From JTS-RE37 sp041744575 (lineage in GTDB: Bacteria > Bacteroidota > Bacteroidia > Flavobacteriales > Flavobacteriaceae): DNA of 64,000 nucleotides. Both the position numbers and the translations under genes were made by a program. This document shows positions 20,374 to 29,398 of the stretch, one piece after another (position 1 is the stretch's first letter; each line of letters starts with the position of its first letter). The stretch covers positions 8,484-72,483 of the forward strand of contig JBGTKP010000005.1 in the NCBI GenBank assembly GCA_041744575.1, read 5' to 3'. Below the pieces are notes generated by a model. The model had not been told where the DNA came from. It saw only the letters and a program-made list of their open reading frames with translations, and ran no database searches.

Positions 20374-23300
20374 GGTCGGAAATTGGTTGCTTTATTTTTA
20401 CAATGTTGTTACCGGGTCGGATTCTTTCCTGCAGGTATTGGAAAAAGATAAACAGAACGGGGATGACAAATACCCCGAAGATCGTCCCTATCAGAAGTCC
20501 GCCTACTGCGCCGGTTCCGATGGAACGGTTTCCGGCAGCGCCCACGCCGTTGGCAAGAACGAGTGGGGTTAAGCCCAGAATGAATGCAAAGGAAGTCATC
20601 AGGATGGGCCTGAGACGAATCTTTGCTCCTTCTATGGCCGCTTCGGAAATAGAATACCCGTCTTTGCGTTTCTGAATGGCAAATTCAACAATGAGGATGG
20701 CATTTTTTGCAAGCAGACCGATCAGCATGATCAAAGCGATCTGGAAATATATATTATTTTCCAGCCCGGCGATCCAGGTTGAAAAATAGGCTCCTGCCAC
20801 GCCGATGGGCAGCGAAAGTAAGACGGAAAAAGGGAGCAGAAAACTTTCATACTGGGCTGCGAGGAGAAAATAGACAAATACAATGCTCAACATGAAGATG
20901 ATCCCAGCCTGACCGGAGGACGCAATTTCCTCTCTTGTAAGGCCAGAAAAGGCGATGTCATACTCATTCGGCAATGACCCTGCCACCTTTTCTATGGCAG
21001 AAATAGCATCGCCCGAGCTATAGCCGGGAGCAGAAGAACCTGTTACTGTTACCGCATTGAAAAGGTTGAAACGAGTTACCGTCTGAGGCCCATAGATCCT
21101 TTTTAAGGTAACAAATTGCGAAATAGGTGTCATAGCTCCTTCGGCAGTCCTGAGATAAATGCTGTTCAGGCTCTGCTCGTCCATTCGGTCTTCCGGCAGT
21201 GCCTGGACAAAGACCCTGTATTGTTGTCCGAAACTGCTGAAATTAGATGTAAAATAGCCCCCGATATACCCCTGTAAAGTTCCAAGGATTTCGTTCACTC
21301 CAACCCCTGCCTCCATGGCCTTTGGAACATCAATATCCATTTGCAGCTGGGGATAGTTCGTACTGAACGGATTGGAGGCAAAGGCAATCGAAGGTTCATC
21401 GGTGAGGCTTGAAGCAAATTCAGTGGTTGTTTCATCAAGATCTGTCAGGGGTCCGGAAGTACGATCGATCAACTGAAATTCAAATCCGTCTGAACTTCCG
21501 AAACCAGGAACACTTGAAGGGGTGAAATAGATAACATTGGCGTCTGCGACCGAAGATGATTTTTTATTGAGTTGTGCCATGATACTGTCAATCGAGGTAG
21601 CAGCTGTTTCGCGGTCTTCCCAATTTTCAAGGATGATGAACCCCATGGCATACGAACTGCCGGAACCTGAAAAAAAGTTTCTGCCTGCAATGACTGATGC
21701 TGTTCGGACACCTGCAACTTCTCTCATCTGGTCGTATAAGGTCTGAGCCACATCGTAGGATCTGTCCAGGGAGGATCCGGGAGGCAATTCAGCATTCAAA
21801 AAAATGACCCCTCTGTCTTCAGCAGGCACAAAGCCCGTAGGAATTCTCATATTGATCAGGAAAATACCGGCAACCGCCAAAGCCAGGACCGCCAGGGTGA
21901 TCCATCGGTGTTTGACCAGAAAACCCAGAGAACTTATATACCTGTCGCGGGTGGTAACAAAAGCGGTATTAAAGGCCATATAGAATCGTTGCAACAGATT
22001 CTTCCTGTGAGAAGCCGGATCATGGGGTTTCAGGAAAAGGGCACACAATGCCGGGCTCAGCGTAAGGGCGTTCAGCGCCGAGATGAGGATGGCAATGATC
22101 AGTGTCACTCCAAACTGCTCGTAAAATACCCCGGACGGACCCTTAATAAAAGTAATAGGTACAAAAACAGCAGCCATAACGAGGGTAATGGAAACGATGG
22201 CTCCTGCAATCTCACTCATAGCGTCGACAGAAGCTGTTTTGGCGTTTTTAGCTCCGGCTTCAAGTTTGGCATGCACGGCTTCTACGACCACTATGGCATC
22301 GTCCACCACAATACCGATAGCCAGCAATAGTGCAAAGAGGGTAAGTAAATTAATAGAATAGCCAAGGAGACCAAGAAAGAAAAAGGTGCCAATAATGGAG
22401 ACTGGCACTGAAATGGCCGGAATAAGTGTCGATTTAAAGTCCTGTAAAAAAACAAACACCACCAGGAAAACCAGAAGGAAGGCTTCTATCAGCGTTGTTT
22501 GAACCTTGCTTATAGAAGCGGTTAAAAACTTGTTCGTGTCGTAATTGATGATGTAATCGATCCCCACGGGAAAGTCTTCTTTTAATTCATCAAGCTTGAC
22601 ATATATTTGTTCGATAATTTCCTGGGCATTCGATCCCGGAGTTTGAAACAGGCCGAAGTTAATGGCCGGATGTCCTTTGGACCGCGACAGGGAAGTGTAT
22701 GATAAGGCATCCAGTTCAACGGATCCTATATCCTTAACCCTTAAGAACTTCCCCTGGCCCAATGCCTTGATGATGATATTCTCATATTCAGCGGCGGTTT
22801 TGTAGCGTCCCTGGTATTTTAATACATACTCAAAGGAAGCACCGGTATTCTGTCCCAGAGCCCCTGCTGCGGCTTCCAGACTTTGTTCTCCGATCGCACT
22901 GATAACGTCCTGGGGTACCAGTTCATAGCTGGACATTTTGGCAGGATCCAGCCAAACCCTCATCGCATAGTCCTTGCCTCCGAATACAGTGACATCTCCG
23001 ACCCCGTTAATTCGCTGAAGTTCCGGTCTTACGTAAATGTTCAGATAGTTCTGAACAAAAGTGTCATCATAATCGGGATTGGTCGAAAAGATAGCGGCAT
23101 ACAACAGTGCAGAATTTTGCCTTTTTACGGTGGTAATACCTGCCCTGATCACTTCATCAGGCAGAACGGAATTGGCCCTTGAAACCCGGTTCTGGACATT
23201 CACCGCTGCTATATCCGCATCATAACCCTGCTCAAAAAAAACCGAAATGCTGGCACTGCCGTTGTTACTGGCACTGGAAGTGATGTAAGTCATCCCTTCC

Positions 23301-23515
23301 ACTCCATTGATCTGTTCCTCAATGGGAACTATTACACTTTCGAGAATGGTTTCAGCATTCGCTCCCGGAAATGTGGCATTTACCTGCACCGTCGGCGGTG
23401 CAATATCAGGATATTGAGTAACTGCCAATTGCGTGAGCCCAAGAACTCCCAAAAGGACAATTATGATGGAAATCACTGAAGATAGTATGGGTCTTTCGAT
23501 GAAGATTTTCAGCAT
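20366..23515 (-). CDS. RND efflux pump, inner-membrane subunit (HAE1/AcrB family)
   Basis: 1049 aa, close to AcrB length. The N-terminus begins with the family's M-x-x-x-F-I-x-R-P-I. TM4 has the proton-relay Asp pair (GIVVDDAIVVVEAV) and TM10 the matching Lys (LLAKNAILIVEFAIQ). Overall it looks more like the classic AcrB/MexB branch than the pump at 11262-14342. Gap to the adaptor is 6 nt and overlap with the OMF gene 8 nt. Transcription is probably controlled by the regulator at 24633-25145. Confidence 0.94.
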   Translation of the reverse strand: MLKIFIERPILSSVISIIIVLLGVLGLTQLAVTQYPDIAPPTVQVNATFPGANAETILESVIVPIEEQINGVEGMTYITSSASNNGSASISVFFEQGYDADIAAVNVQNRVSRANSVLPDEVIRAGITTVKRQNSALLYAAIFSTNPDYDDTFVQNYLNIYVRPELQRINGVGDVTVFGGKDYAMRVWLDPAKMSSYELVPQDVISAIGEQSLEAAAGALGQNTGASFEYVLKYQGRYKTAAEYENIIIKALGQGKFLRVKDIGSVELDALSYTSLSRSKGHPAINFGLFQTPGSNAQEIIEQIYVKLDELKEDFPVGIDYIINYDTNKFLTASISKVQTTLIEAFLLVFLVVFVFLQDFKSTLIPAISVPVSIIGTFFFLGLLGYSINLLTLFALLLAIGIVVDDAIVVVEAVHAKLEAGAKNAKTASVDAMSEIAGAIVSITLVMAAVFVPITFIKGPSGVFYEQFGVTLIIAILISALNALTLSPALCALFLKPHDPASHRKNLLQRFYMAFNTAFVTTRDRYISSLGFLVKHRWITLAVLALAVAGIFLINMRIPTGFVPAEDRGVIFLNAELPPGSSLDRSYDVAQTLYDQMREVAGVRTASVIAGRNFFSGSGSSYAMGFIILENWEDRETAATSIDSIMAQLNKKSSSVADANVIYFTPSSVPGFGSSDGFEFQLIDRTSGPLTDLDETTTEFASSLTDEPSIAFASNPFSTNYPQLQMDIDVPKAMEAGVGVNEILGTLQGYIGGYFTSNFSSFGQQYRVFVQALPEDRMDEQSLNSIYLRTAEGAMTPISQFVTLKRIYGPQTVTRFNLFNAVTVTGSSAPGYSSGDAISAIEKVAGSLPNEYDIAFSGLTREEIASSGQAGIIFMLSIVFVYFLLAAQYESFLLPFSVLLSLPIGVAGAYFSTWIAGLENNIYFQIALIMLIGLLAKNAILIVEFAIQKRKDGYSISEAAIEGAKIRLRPILMTSFAFILGLTPLVLANGVGAAGNRSIGTGAVGGLLIGTIFGVFVIPVLFIFFQYLQERIRPGNNIVKIKQPISDHD

Positions 23516-23521
23516 GGCAAC

Positions 23522-24658
23522 TTATTTAAAGACCGTCTCAAAAGAAGAAATAATACTATCCAATGATACCTCCTGCGGAATGATTCTACTACCCGGTTGC
23601 ACCTTATTGGCCCCTTTGGCGAGGATGGTTGTGCCGGGAGTCAGTCCTTCACTTACCACATACAGGTTGTCTACCCTGGAGAGAATTGAAATGGCGGAAG
23701 GTACCAGGGAATCGGCCCGGACGGTATATACAAAAGTTTTCCCCTGTTGCTCATACGTAGAAAGTGTAGGGACGATCATGGCGTCCGCAAATACCTGCGG
23801 TACCTGAATGGTGCCGCTACTGCCGTTGCGAAGGAGGCCGTCGGCATTGTCAAATCGCGCGCGAAAAGTAACTGTTCCCGTCTGGGTATCTATATCTCCG
23901 GAAATGGTTTCTACAGTTCCTTCTTTTTCGTATGCCGCGCCATTGGCCAGGATCAGCTTTACCTTAGGGAGATTCGCAATCCGTTCTTCCATGGTTTTAC
24001 CCATGGTGGTGGTTACAAAACCCAAAAATTCCTTCTCGTTCATCGAAAAATAAGCATACACCGTCGCAATAGAAGAAACCCGGGTGAGAGGGAGCTGGTC
24101 CTGCGGACTTATCAGTGCGCCTTTCCGAAAGTTAATCGACCCAACCACGCCATCCACCGGACTCCGGATATCCGCATAGCCGATGTTCGCAGTAACCCCG
24201 TTGTAAGTGCTTTTGGCCTGTGCGAGACGCGCCTCAGCAGTTTCCAGCTGCACATTGCTTATAATTTGCTTCTCTACCAGAGGTTTGAGTTTGTTTACCT
24301 CAACCTGTGCCGCATTCACATTGGCCTTCCCAGCTGCGGCCTCCTCATTTAAGGACTGGGTTTCCAACTTGAACAACAGCTGTCCTTTCCTTACCGATTC
24401 GCCCTCATGGACAAGTACATCCGTAATATAACCTGAGACTTTCGCTCTCACCTCGCTGTTCACAAGGCCCTCTATGGTTGCAGGATACGCATTATACGCG
24501 GTCATTGTCCGGGTTGGGACGGTAAGCACCGGAAGTGGTATGGGACCATTCTCCTCCAGTGGGTCCTGCTTTGTTCCCTGATTGCATGAGAGTATGAAAA
24601 ATAAGCCGGGCAACAGTGCAAGGCTGCGTATTTTATTTGTTATCGCTGATGGGTTCAT
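23522..24658 (-). CDS. RND efflux periplasmic adaptor, lipoprotein (AcrA/MexA type)
   Basis: 378 aa from the chosen Met; a second in-frame Met lies 8 codons upstream (24682). The chosen start gives a cleaner lipoprotein signal: basic n-region, LLPGLFFIL core, lipobox ILSC with Cys25. Barrel-sandwich halves are visible as NSEVRAKVSGYITDV and YADIRSPVDGVVGSI, separated by a helical hairpin. The reading frame overlaps the end of the upstream regulator gene by 26 nt (or 50 nt with the longer start), indicating translational coupling. Second gene of the four-gene efflux operon. Confidence 0.9.
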   Translation of the reverse strand: MNPSAITNKIRSLALLPGLFFILSCNQGTKQDPLEENGPIPLPVLTVPTRTMTAYNAYPATIEGLVNSEVRAKVSGYITDVLVHEGESVRKGQLLFKLETQSLNEEAAAGKANVNAAQVEVNKLKPLVEKQIISNVQLETAEARLAQAKSTYNGVTANIGYADIRSPVDGVVGSINFRKGALISPQDQLPLTRVSSIATVYAYFSMNEKEFLGFVTTTMGKTMEERIANLPKVKLILANGAAYEKEGTVETISGDIDTQTGTVTFRARFDNADGLLRNGSSGTIQVPQVFADAMIVPTLSTYEQQGKTFVYTVRADSLVPSAISILSRVDNLYVVSEGLTPGTTILAKGANKVQPGSRIIPQEVSLDSIISSFETVFK

Positions 24659-25145
24659 CGGTCGTCGCTTTTTGAAAATCACTTATTTTGATAATGGCAG
24701 ACTTGATATTTTCCCGCTGTGCTACCAGGAAATCCTGGTAAATCAGGCCCAGGGATTCATTTTTCCTGAACTTCCGTGGATGGTGCTCGCAATTATAGGA
24801 ATTGATCTTGCCCACCAGTTGTAGTTCCTGCTCCACTTTATGCATGTGCTCCTGAAGTGTAAGTGTTAGATAGTTTCTGGTAGATCTGAAATAGCGCCGC
24901 CTGTCACCGGACTTGGTGAAAAATTCGACATATTTGAGATGAACGAGGAGATGGAGATTGGTAGAAACGGAACTCTTGCTTGCCTCTGTAAATGAAGTCA
25001 GTTCTTCAAAAGTAAATCCTTCGCCCCGGGATAAGATCATGATGGCATAAATCCGGGCAGCAAGTGGCGTAAAATGATGCTTATCCTGAAAGGATATCCC
25101 GATCTCTTCAATTAACCTGCTTTTTTCTTCAGAACAACCTGCCAT
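24633..25145 (-). CDS. GbsR/MarR-family transcriptional regulator
   Basis: 170 aa. A winged helix-turn-helix spans about residues 25-100: FTPLAARIYAIMIL, then the recognition-helix region FTEASKSSVSTNLHLL and a basic wing (KSGDRRRYFRST). This pattern is typical of the GbsR branch of MarR-like regulators, common in Bacteroidota ahead of RND operons. First gene of the operon, so it likely represses its own promoter and is relieved by a pump substrate (inference). An imperfect inverted repeat at 25174-25191 sits inside the candidate promoter. Confidence 0.85.
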   Translation of the reverse strand: MAGCSEEKSRLIEEIGISFQDKHHFTPLAARIYAIMILSRGEGFTFEELTSFTEASKSSVSTNLHLLVHLKYVEFFTKSGDRRRYFRSTRNYLTLTLQEHMHKVEQELQLVGKINSYNCEHHPRKFRKNESLGLIYQDFLVAQRENIKSAIIKISDFQKATTDEPISDNK

Positions 25146-25159
25146 ACACTACAAAAATA

Positions 25160-25191
25160 CAAACCTACAATTGGTTCGGAACATATCGAAC
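25160..25191 (-). promoter_or_regulatory. Candidate promoter and operator of the second RND operon
   Basis: On the minus strand TAGGTTTG (25167-25160) matches the -7 box; 20 nt upstream is TTC instead of TTG. The arms GTTCG (25174-25178) and CGAAC (25187-25191), separated by 8 nt, lie between the two boxes. That is a suitable place for a repressor such as the regulator encoded just downstream. Confidence 0.4.
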
Positions 25192-25310
25192 TAAATGAAT
25201 GCTAAAAGAAGGTTAAATTTCTGCACGCACCGCCCCATCTTCAAAAGGTTGGTGTAATTAGTATTAATTTTAAGAGAGTCATGTGTTGACTACAAATGAA
25301 ATAAACAATT

Positions 25311-26102
25311 ATGATGCAATTAAAAGACAAAAAAGTTCTCGTAACCGGAGGCACTGAAGGGATAGGGAAAGCGCTGGTGGCCGGACTGGTGGCCCGTGGG
25401 GTAAAACAAATCGCCGTTATGGCTCGTAAAAAGAAGGGACTTGATGCCCTTGGGATGGCTTTTCCCTCAACCGAATTCATCATGATCATGGGAGATGTTT
25501 CAGATCTTGATAACATCCGCCATGGGATAGAGAAAATCAAATCTCAGTGGGGCTATCTGGACATTCTGGTGAATAATGCCGGAGTTGTTTCGGCAGGTTT
25601 GCTGGAGAACATCCCGGATGAGGATATTGTCTCACAGATCGCAATTAATCTTACAGGGCCCATCGTCCTTACGAAGTATTGCCTTCCGCTGCTTAAGGAA
25701 AGTAAGGGGGCTGCCATCATGAATATTTCCTCAGGGCTTGGCCTGATCGGGATGCCCTATTACAGCGTTTACGCCAGCACCAAATCTGGCATCAGACAAT
25801 TTTCGGATGCGCTGCGCAGGGAACTGAAATCGGAAAATATTCATGTCATCTCTATATATCCCACCGCCACCGATACCGGGATGATGAAAACGGCAGACAC
25901 GACTGGGATGGACGCCCCCGAAATGGTTGCGGAAAAATCCATCGAAGGCCTGATCAACGGAGAGATCAATGTCATTTTTGGAGGGGAACAGCGCCTGAGG
26001 GACCATCGTTTGAATTTTGAAGCCCCACTGGAAATGGATCGAAAAGTTGCCGGAAATCTGGATGTCCTCAAAAAGCGCAGTGCACGCCACCGTGCCATGT
26101 GA
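25311..26102 (+). CDS. Short-chain dehydrogenase/reductase
   Basis: 263 aa, classical SDR. Cofactor motif TGGTEGIG at residues 12-19, NNAG at 88-91, catalytic Ser about 140-141, and Y154-x-x-x-K158 (YASTK). Known family chemistry is NAD(P)(H)-dependent oxidation or reduction of an alcohol or carbonyl; the substrate is unknown. It is a single gene divergent from the efflux regulator and convergent with the CDF transporter. The ATG-ATG start leaves one residue of ambiguity. Confidence 0.9.
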   Translation: MMQLKDKKVLVTGGTEGIGKALVAGLVARGVKQIAVMARKKKGLDALGMAFPSTEFIMIMGDVSDLDNIRHGIEKIKSQWGYLDILVNNAGVVSAGLLENIPDEDIVSQIAINLTGPIVLTKYCLPLLKESKGAAIMNISSGLGLIGMPYYSVYASTKSGIRQFSDALRRELKSENIHVISIYPTATDTGMMKTADTTGMDAPEMVAEKSIEGLINGEINVIFGGEQRLRDHRLNFEAPLEMDRKVAGNLDVLKKRSARHRAM

Positions 26103-26130
26103 TGCTTACCTCGCTTACAAGAGATCAACT

Positions 26131-27060
26131 TCAGTGCCTTTTACTCACCGCAGAGCCCAGATCATTGGTCGTATGGATAAATACTTCTGTCACTGTGGGG
26201 ATCTCGTTCACGATCTGAGATCTAAGGTCTTGTACGATCGCTTCTGCTTTTAGTAATTCCAGGTCATCTGAAAGGTCCATTTCTATTACCACCAGAATAT
26301 TGTCGGGACCAAAATGCATCGTCTTGGGGGTGTTGTATTTTTTAATGTAAGGGGAAGCACTAAGTATCCGTCTTAAATTCTGCAAAATTTCCAGAGAGGC
26401 ACTTTCCCCAAGCAACAATCCCTTAGTTTCAATAGCCAGAAAAGTGGCTACCGTCAGAAGCAACAACCCGATCAGGACAGAAGCCGCACCGTCTATATAA
26501 GGATTCCCGAAATATTGTGAAAAAAATACCCCGAGCAGGGCGATGGTAAGTCCGGCAACAGCTGCGGTATCCTCAATGACAATGGCAAAATTCGCCGGAT
26601 CCTTGCTTTTGATGATATTTTCTATCAGGTTTCCGGTCACATGCGACTTATTAAAAGTCTTAAGGGCTATGGCGAGCGCAGTCCCTTCAAAAATCATCGC
26701 GGCAATAAGAACACCATAGTTCCATGAAGGATTCTCTATGACAACAGGGTCCTGAAGTGCATGTATTCCTTCATAAATGGCAAATCCGCCGCCAAGAGCA
26801 AATATGAGAATACTCACTACGAAACTCCAGAAATAAATCTCCTTCCCATAACCAAAGGGATGGGAAGCACTTGGCTGGCGGGCAGAACGCCGTATACCGA
26901 GCAAAAGCAACAAGCCATTACCTGTGTCAATTACGGAGTGGATCCCTTCTGCCAGCATGGCCGAACTTCCTGTAAAGAAGGCAGCGATAAACTTGCTTAT
27001 GGCAATTAATGTATTTGCCACAATTGCACCATAAATGGCTATTTTAGAACCAGTTGCCAT
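26131..27060 (-). CDS. Cation diffusion facilitator family transporter
   Basis: 309 aa with about six transmembrane segments. TM2 has the metal-site pair H41/D45 in HSVID. The TM5 position reads E163-D164-T-A-A (VIEDTAAVAG), the pattern of the ZnT9-like branch rather than the canonical His-Asp pair. A cytoplasmic C-terminal domain (about 215-300) ends in a weakly conserved His-containing tail. Family function is proton-coupled efflux of Zn(II) or a related divalent metal; metal choice is not predictable. Stands alone, convergent with the SDR gene. Confidence 0.88.
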   Translation of the reverse strand: MATGSKIAIYGAIVANTLIAISKFIAAFFTGSSAMLAEGIHSVIDTGNGLLLLLGIRRSARQPSASHPFGYGKEIYFWSFVVSILIFALGGGFAIYEGIHALQDPVVIENPSWNYGVLIAAMIFEGTALAIALKTFNKSHVTGNLIENIIKSKDPANFAIVIEDTAAVAGLTIALLGVFFSQYFGNPYIDGAASVLIGLLLLTVATFLAIETKGLLLGESASLEILQNLRRILSASPYIKKYNTPKTMHFGPDNILVVIEMDLSDDLELLKAEAIVQDLRSQIVNEIPTVTEVFIHTTNDLGSAVSKRH

Positions 27061-27253
27061 ATAGTAGCGTTCGAGAGTGATAAGACGAGGCTTCTGTCAT
27101 TCGCAAAAGGTACGAAATCCGTGCCTTATAATCGCAGGGGGGCCTTCTACCCGGCGAAGAGCGATGACCGGTTACCCACGGGCTGAATCACCGAATATGA
27201 TATAAAATATTTACAGTCGAACAGCAAATGCTGCTACCCGCTTAAAAAGGAGA

Positions 27254-27748
27254 TCAGGGAATCCGGAGATTTGCACCAAAGGGCGGGTCAGGAAGGATCC
27301 CGTCCTGATCCCGGGCTTCTGCCGAAACAATGATACTGCCGCTTTTGAGCGCCTTTTCATAAGCTTCGGCAGCGGCAGCGGAGAGTCCGGCATGTACAAG
27401 AGTATTCAACAACTTCCCGTAAATTCCTGCAGAATTTGCAATTGTTCCGGCTACAGGCCCGGCAATAGCCAGTCCCAGAGTGGGATGTACAATGGAGGCA
27501 GCAATTCCCGACCTTGCACCGGAACTGTATTCTTCCGTAGCAGCCATATCCTTCTTATTTATAATGGTTCCTGCAGACTCTGAATTCTTACCGGTAAAGT
27601 ATTGTTCCCAGATTTCCTGTGGCATCAATACATCTATATCGGATTTGAGATAACCGTTGAGAAGCAGAAAATCGTAGTAGGCGACGGCATCCGCAGGGTT
27701 GGTGAAAACCCGGTCGATTCGATTGCCGGAAAAGTTGCGATGGCTCAT
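27254..27748 (-). CDS. Small protein with a YflT-like stress-protein N-terminus
   Basis: 164 aa from the ATG at 27746-27748; the longer frame adds 40 residues that do not resemble the family. Residues about 10-45 (DRVFTNPADAVAYYDFLLLNG) resemble the heat-induced stress protein YflT/GspB fold, in which the segment after the predicted helix ends D-I-D-V-L-M. The middle (about 75-120) is rich in Gly and Ala (LGLAIAGPVAGTIANSAG), like a membrane-inserting or glycine-zipper segment. No catalytic motifs. Not in an obvious operon. The family assignment is tentative. Confidence 0.6.
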   Translation of the reverse strand: MSHRNFSGNRIDRVFTNPADAVAYYDFLLLNGYLKSDIDVLMPQEIWEQYFTGKNSESAGTIINKKDMAATEEYSSGARSGIAASIVHPTLGLAIAGPVAGTIANSAGIYGKLLNTLVHAGLSAAAAEAYEKALKSGSIIVSAEARDQDGILPDPPFGANLRIP

Positions 27749-27945
27749 TGATGTTTTAAACAAAAGTCCAATGTCGTCATTCCGTGCGGCGAGAATGGTC
27801 CCTATCAGCCGATTTGTTAACCATATTAACTTTATTGGAATATGAGAAAAGTTGGTGTTGTCAATCATCCGGGCTCCCCTTACAGAGCAGATTAAAAATA
27901 GGTTTTCCGGACTGGGGGACAGTGCATTCAGATAGGGACACTAAG

Positions 27946-27977
27946 TTAGCTATTTTTCAAAAATCGGATTATATTTG
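27946..27977 (+). promoter_or_regulatory. Promoter of tRNA-Leu
   Basis: TTA (27946-27948, one off TTG), 21-nt spacer, then TATATTTG (27970-27977), an exact TAnnTTTG box. It ends 18 nt before the first tRNA base. Confidence 0.6.
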
Positions 27978-27995
27978 TGCCCTTCAATTACTAAC

Positions 27996-28079
27996 GCCCG
28001 GGTGCTGGAATTGGTAGACAGGCATGGTTGAGGGCCATGTGTCCGTTAGGGTGTGTGGGTTCAAGTCCCATCCCGGGTA
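27996..28079 (+). tRNA. tRNA-Leu, anticodon GAG
   Basis: 84 nt, with the long variable arm of class II leucine tRNAs. The acceptor 5' strand GCCCGGG pairs with CCCGGGT at 28072-28078 (G1-U72), followed by discriminator A. The anticodon stem CATGG/CCATG encloses loop TTGAGGG, giving GAG, which reads CUC and CUU. The T arm contains GTTCAAGTC. No CCA is encoded. A terminator follows within 4 nt. Confidence 0.95.
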
Positions 28080-28082
28080 CAA

Positions 28083-28115
28083 ATGCCTCTGGAATGACGT
28101 CCAGGGGCATTTTTA
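28083..28115 (+). terminator. Rho-independent terminator after tRNA-Leu
   Basis: Stem ATGCCTCTGG (28083-28092) with CCAGGGGCAT (28101-28110), one T-G wobble, 8-nt loop, then TTTT. The long open frame running through the tRNA and this hairpin into the next gene is not a real N-terminus. Confidence 0.85.
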
Positions 28116-28146
28116 TAATTCCTTAGTTTTATTTGAAAAACCGCAC

Positions 28147-29397
28147 ATGTCAAAACAAATCATTATCGTAGGGGGTGGCATTGTAGGTCTTTGCTGTGCC
28201 TATTATCTCCACAAAAACGGGAACAAAGTGACCATCATTGATAAGTCGGATATGAGCGGAGGCGCTTCCTATGTAAATGCAGGATATCTGACACCAAGCC
28301 ACATTATGCCTTTGGCTTCTCCAGGGATGATGGCGCAGGGCATAAAATATATGTTCAATAGCAGCAGCCCATTTTATATGAAGCCGCGAATGGATGCAGA
28401 TTTTATAAAATGGATTTGGAATTTCAACCGTTCCTCAACCCAGGCCCATGTAGAAAAGGCTATTCCGCTTATTAAGGATATCAATCTCCTAAGCAGGGAC
28501 CTCTATACAGATCTTCATGCCTCAGGAGATCTGGGCGATTTTCATTTTGAGAAAAAGGGGCTGCTGATGCTTTTTAAAACCATGAGGACAGGAAACCATG
28601 AAAGGGAGGTGATGAAAAGAGCCATTGCAGAAGGTTTGGAAGCACGAGAACTCAGCCTGGGTGAACTCACAGAATTGCAGCCGGGTCTGAGCAGTGAAAT
28701 TACAGGAGCGATACATTACGGCTGTGATGCACATACCTCCCCGGGAGAGTTCATGGATAAACTAAAATCCTATCTCGCCGGAAATGGAGTGGTCATACAT
28801 AACAATGAAGAGGTAACCTCCTTCACCCTGGGGTCTGAAGTCGTTACCCAGGTCATTACTTCCAATGGTTCCTACCAGGCAGACGAGGTGGTACTGGCCT
28901 CAGGTTCCTGGAGCCAGAATCTGGCAAAAAAACTTGGACTATCTCTGAGCGTGCAGCCGGGAAAGGGCTATCGCATCAATGTAAACAGGCCTACCCAGGT
29001 TAGGATTCCGGCAATACTAATGGAAGCGAAGGTAGCCGTAACCCCTATGCGGGGATTCACCAGGTTTGCCGGGACCATGGAGCTTTCAGGGATTAATCAT
29101 GACATCCATGAAAAAAGAGTTGAAGCCATAGCAAGGGCAGCGGCCAATTACTATGAAGGTTTGGAAATAAACGAAGGAGAAAAATCGAATGCCCGCTGTG
29201 GCCTTAGGCCCGTAACCCCTGACGGTCTGCCATACATAGGCCGGGTTCCTCAATGGTCTAACCTTAGCATTGCTACCGGCCATGCTATGATGGGATGGAG
29301 CCTTGGGCCAGCGACCGGAAAATTGATCTCTGAACTCATAGCCAATAAAAAACCGTCCATGAATCTGGACGGTTTTGGTCCGCAACGTCGGTTCTGA
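28147..29397 (+). CDS. FAD-dependent oxidoreductase, D-amino-acid dehydrogenase (DadA)-like
   Basis: 416 aa from the ATG at 28147, which places the dinucleotide motif at the expected N-terminus (IIIVGGGIVGLCCAYYL, G9-x-G-x-x-G14). DAO-fold features follow: GASYVNAGYLTPSH near residue 40, a Gly-rich ASGSWSQNLAKKLGL segment, and a C-terminal FAD-contact region with GLRPVTPDGLPYIG and ATGHAMMGWSLGPATG. By family it oxidises a D-amino acid or an imino acid such as hydroxyproline and passes electrons to the quinone pool; the exact substrate is not visible. An upstream in-frame extension overlaps the tRNA and was rejected. A bidirectional terminator is embedded in the last 50 nt. Confidence 0.85.
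   Translation: MSKQIIIVGGGIVGLCCAYYLHKNGNKVTIIDKSDMSGGASYVNAGYLTPSHIMPLASPGMMAQGIKYMFNSSSPFYMKPRMDADFIKWIWNFNRSSTQAHVEKAIPLIKDINLLSRDLYTDLHASGDLGDFHFEKKGLLMLFKTMRTGNHEREVMKRAIAEGLEARELSLGELTELQPGLSSEITGAIHYGCDAHTSPGEFMDKLKSYLAGNGVVIHNNEEVTSFTLGSEVVTQVITSNGSYQADEVVLASGSWSQNLAKKLGLSLSVQPGKGYRINVNRPTQVRIPAILMEAKVAVTPMRGFTRFAGTMELSGINHDIHEKRVEAIARAAANYYEGLEINEGEKSNARCGLRPVTPDGLPYIGRVPQWSNLSIATGHAMMGWSLGPATGKLISELIANKKPSMNLDGFGPQRRF
29349..29376. terminator. Bidirectional terminator inside the end of a coding sequence
   Basis: AAAACCGTCCA (29349-29359), 6-nt loop, TGGACGGTTTT (29366-29376): a perfect 11-bp inverted repeat with A-rich left and T-rich right flanks, so it works on both strands. It lies 21 nt before the oxidoreductase stop codon and just past the end of the convergent DUF1080 gene. 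Confidence 0.75.
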
Positions 29398-29398
29398 A

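Noticed and set aside
23747..24352. 201-codon plus-strand frame opposite the RND adaptor
   Set aside because: Antisense shadow; the minus-strand frame has clear adaptor-family motifs.
27749..27868. 40-residue N-terminal extension of the YflT-like protein
   Set aside because: Does not match the family start; the ATG at 27748 begins just ahead of the conserved segment.
28024..28146. N-terminal extension of the DadA-like oxidoreductase by 41 codons
   Set aside because: It runs through the tRNA-Leu gene and its terminator; the ATG at 28147 places the FAD motif correctly.
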